Below, in pieces: positions 6,211 through 6,221 of a DNA stretch of 6,221 nucleotides. Numbering within the stretch: position 1 is the stretch's first letter; every line of letters starts with the position of its first letter. Both the position numbers and the translations under genes were made by a program. The DNA is from an uncultured Bacteroidia bacterium. GTDB lineage: Bacteria > Bacteroidota > Bacteroidia > Bacteroidales > UBA932. The notes beneath the pieces are model-generated. The model was not told the DNA's origin. It worked only from the letters and a program-made list of their open reading frames with translations, and searched no databases. The stretch lies in contig CACYEB010000132.1 in NCBI GenBank assembly GCA_902773305.1, positions 1 to 6,221 on the forward strand, written 5' to 3'.

Positions 6211-6221
6211 TTAAATTCGCA
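6201..6221 (+). terminator. Perfect inverted repeat over the dprA stop, possible terminator stem
   Basis: TGCGAATT (6201-6208) and AATTCGCA (6214-6221) are perfect 8-bp reverse complements around GATTA. The left arm contains the last codons and the first base of the TGA stop. The window ends at the last base of the right arm, so whether a T-run follows or the stem extends cannot be seen. A terminator is the simplest reading for a 3' gene end. Confidence 0.4.

Noticed and set aside
1..6221. Mobile elements, CRISPR arrays, tRNA or rRNA genes, signs of recent transfer
   Set aside because: No transposase or integrase motifs, direct-repeat arrays or cloverleaf sequences were seen; genes are tightly packed housekeeping genes on one strand with similar composition.

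Overview
The window is a compact, entirely plus-strand run of six housekeeping genes from a bacterium: ftsA (5' end cut by the window edge), ftsZ, an rpiB-type sugar-phosphate isomerase, truB, queA and dprA. The proteins point to Bacteroidota, most likely Bacteroidales. FtsA has the Glu-type phosphate-1 motif (ELxTSK) usual there. The RpiB and QueA sequences resemble Bacteroides proteins over long stretches from memory (for example NGITMTLNKHQGIRAALCW and [20 protein letters not shown]). TruB is the short form without a C-terminal PUA domain. Most starts lack a Shine-Dalgarno sequence, and the one good promoter matches the Bacteroidota TTTG / TAnnTTTG pattern. The DNA is GC-rich by eye, so a GC-rich lineage is more likely than Bacteroides itself; I cannot place the family.

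Layout. Positions 1-2728 hold ftsA and ftsZ, normally the end of the division/cell-wall (dcw) cluster, 4 nt apart. An rpiB gene follows after 15 nt, truB overlaps its stop codon by one base (TAGTG), and queA starts 3 nt after truB. These five genes are probably co-transcribed. The 3' end of truB is AT-rich and carries a good candidate promoter for queA. A 90-nt gap separates queA from dprA. It is the only real intergenic space and holds a terminator-like hairpin, alternative complementary segments and a small hairpin just before the dprA start. The window ends in a perfect 8-bp inverted repeat over the dprA stop codon.

Function. FtsA and FtsZ form the cytokinetic ring. RpiB interconverts ribose-5-P and ribulose-5-P. 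TruB makes pseudouridine 55 in tRNA, and QueA makes epoxyqueuosine in the tRNA anticodon. DprA loads RecA on incoming single-stranded DNA. The set is linked by co-expression rather than by one pathway. I see no mobile element, CRISPR, tRNA, rRNA or new multi-gene system. The points worth a second look are the possible attenuator between queA and dprA, the internal queA promoter, and changed conserved motifs in FtsA, FtsZ and QueA.
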